Shown here: in pieces, positions 5,831 to 5,872 of the stretch
Layout of the letters: every line of letters begins with the position of its first letter
Position numbering within the stretch: position 1 is the first letter of the stretch
Assembly (NCBI GenBank): GCA_030837265.1
Contig: JAUPKV010000207.1
Span: 1 to 5,872, forward strand
DNA length: 5,872 nucleotides
Source: Methanobacteriota archaeon
GTDB taxonomy: Archaea; Halobacteriota; Methanosarcinia; Methanosarcinales; Methanosarcinaceae
Direction of reading: 5' to 3'
The notes under the pieces: generated by a model
What the model was told of the DNA's origin: nothing
Database searches by the model: none
Seen by the model: the letters and a program-made list of their open reading frames with translations, nothing else
Made by a program: the position numbers and the translations under genes

Positions 5831-5868
5831 AAGTGCCTTTTCGTTAGTAAGTTTACGTTTTAAGTGCC
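5831..5868 (-). promoter_or_regulatory. Candidate promoter of the exported-protein gene with a duplicated 7-mer
   Basis: On the minus strand CTTAAAAC (TTAAAA core at 5863-5858) is a possible TATA element; initiation about 25 nt downstream would fall near 5835 and put all five 15-bp repeats inside an untranslated leader of roughly 110 nt. The 7-mer AAGTGCC (plus strand) occurs at 5831-5837 and 5862-5868, exactly 31 bp apart, so one copy abuts the TATA-like core and the other lies at the predicted start point. This could be a pair of operator half-sites. The window ends here, so upstream elements are unseen. Confidence 0.3.
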
Positions 5869-5872
5869 CCCA

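Overview
The window looks like methanogen DNA, most likely Methanosarcina or a close relative. This is inferred from AT-rich, long intergenic DNA, from GGAGG-type ribosome binding sites, and from a cell-surface protein of the COG1361 'S-layer domain' style lying between an ATPase and a permease. No rRNA, tRNA or complete mobile element is visible, so the taxonomic call rests on gene style alone.

Layout. Bases 1-879 are AT-rich and hold no convincing gene. Near the left edge there is a hairpin plus T-run that may end a gene outside the window, and a promoter-like stretch lies just before the first gene. Bases 880-4528 form a three-gene plus-strand cluster: a MacB/LolD-type ABC ATPase with an unusual N-terminal extension of about 70 residues; a secreted, C-terminally membrane-anchored protein with tandem beta-sandwich-like domains; and a MacB/FtsX-type permease. 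The first two genes are 1 nt apart and probably translationally coupled. The third follows after 123 nt. The cluster ends at a hairpin region with a T7 tract.

The right third is on the minus strand. A possible 66-residue small membrane protein (4561-4761) converges on the permease gene. A 277-residue exported, helical, glycosylation-sequon-rich protein with two Cys-Gly-Phe motifs (4888-5721) has its own hairpin/T-run terminator. Immediately upstream of its ribosome binding site are five exact-length 15-bp tandem repeats (5749-5823). Read on the gene's strand, these form a chain of very short ATG...TAA reading frames.

How they may work together: the ATPase would energise the permease by the MacB mechanotransmission mechanism, and the anchored surface protein sits where bacteria often encode a MacA-type adaptor. 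It may therefore be the archaeal extracytoplasmic partner, but this is inference from gene order. The substrate cannot be read from the sequence. Nothing directly links the minus-strand genes to the transporter.

Points most worth checking: the repeat/micro-ORF leader at 5749-5823; the likely ATT (non-ATG) start of the permease at 3293; the ATPase N-terminal extension with an alternative internal GTG start; and the three-way complementary hairpin at the end of the ABC cluster.
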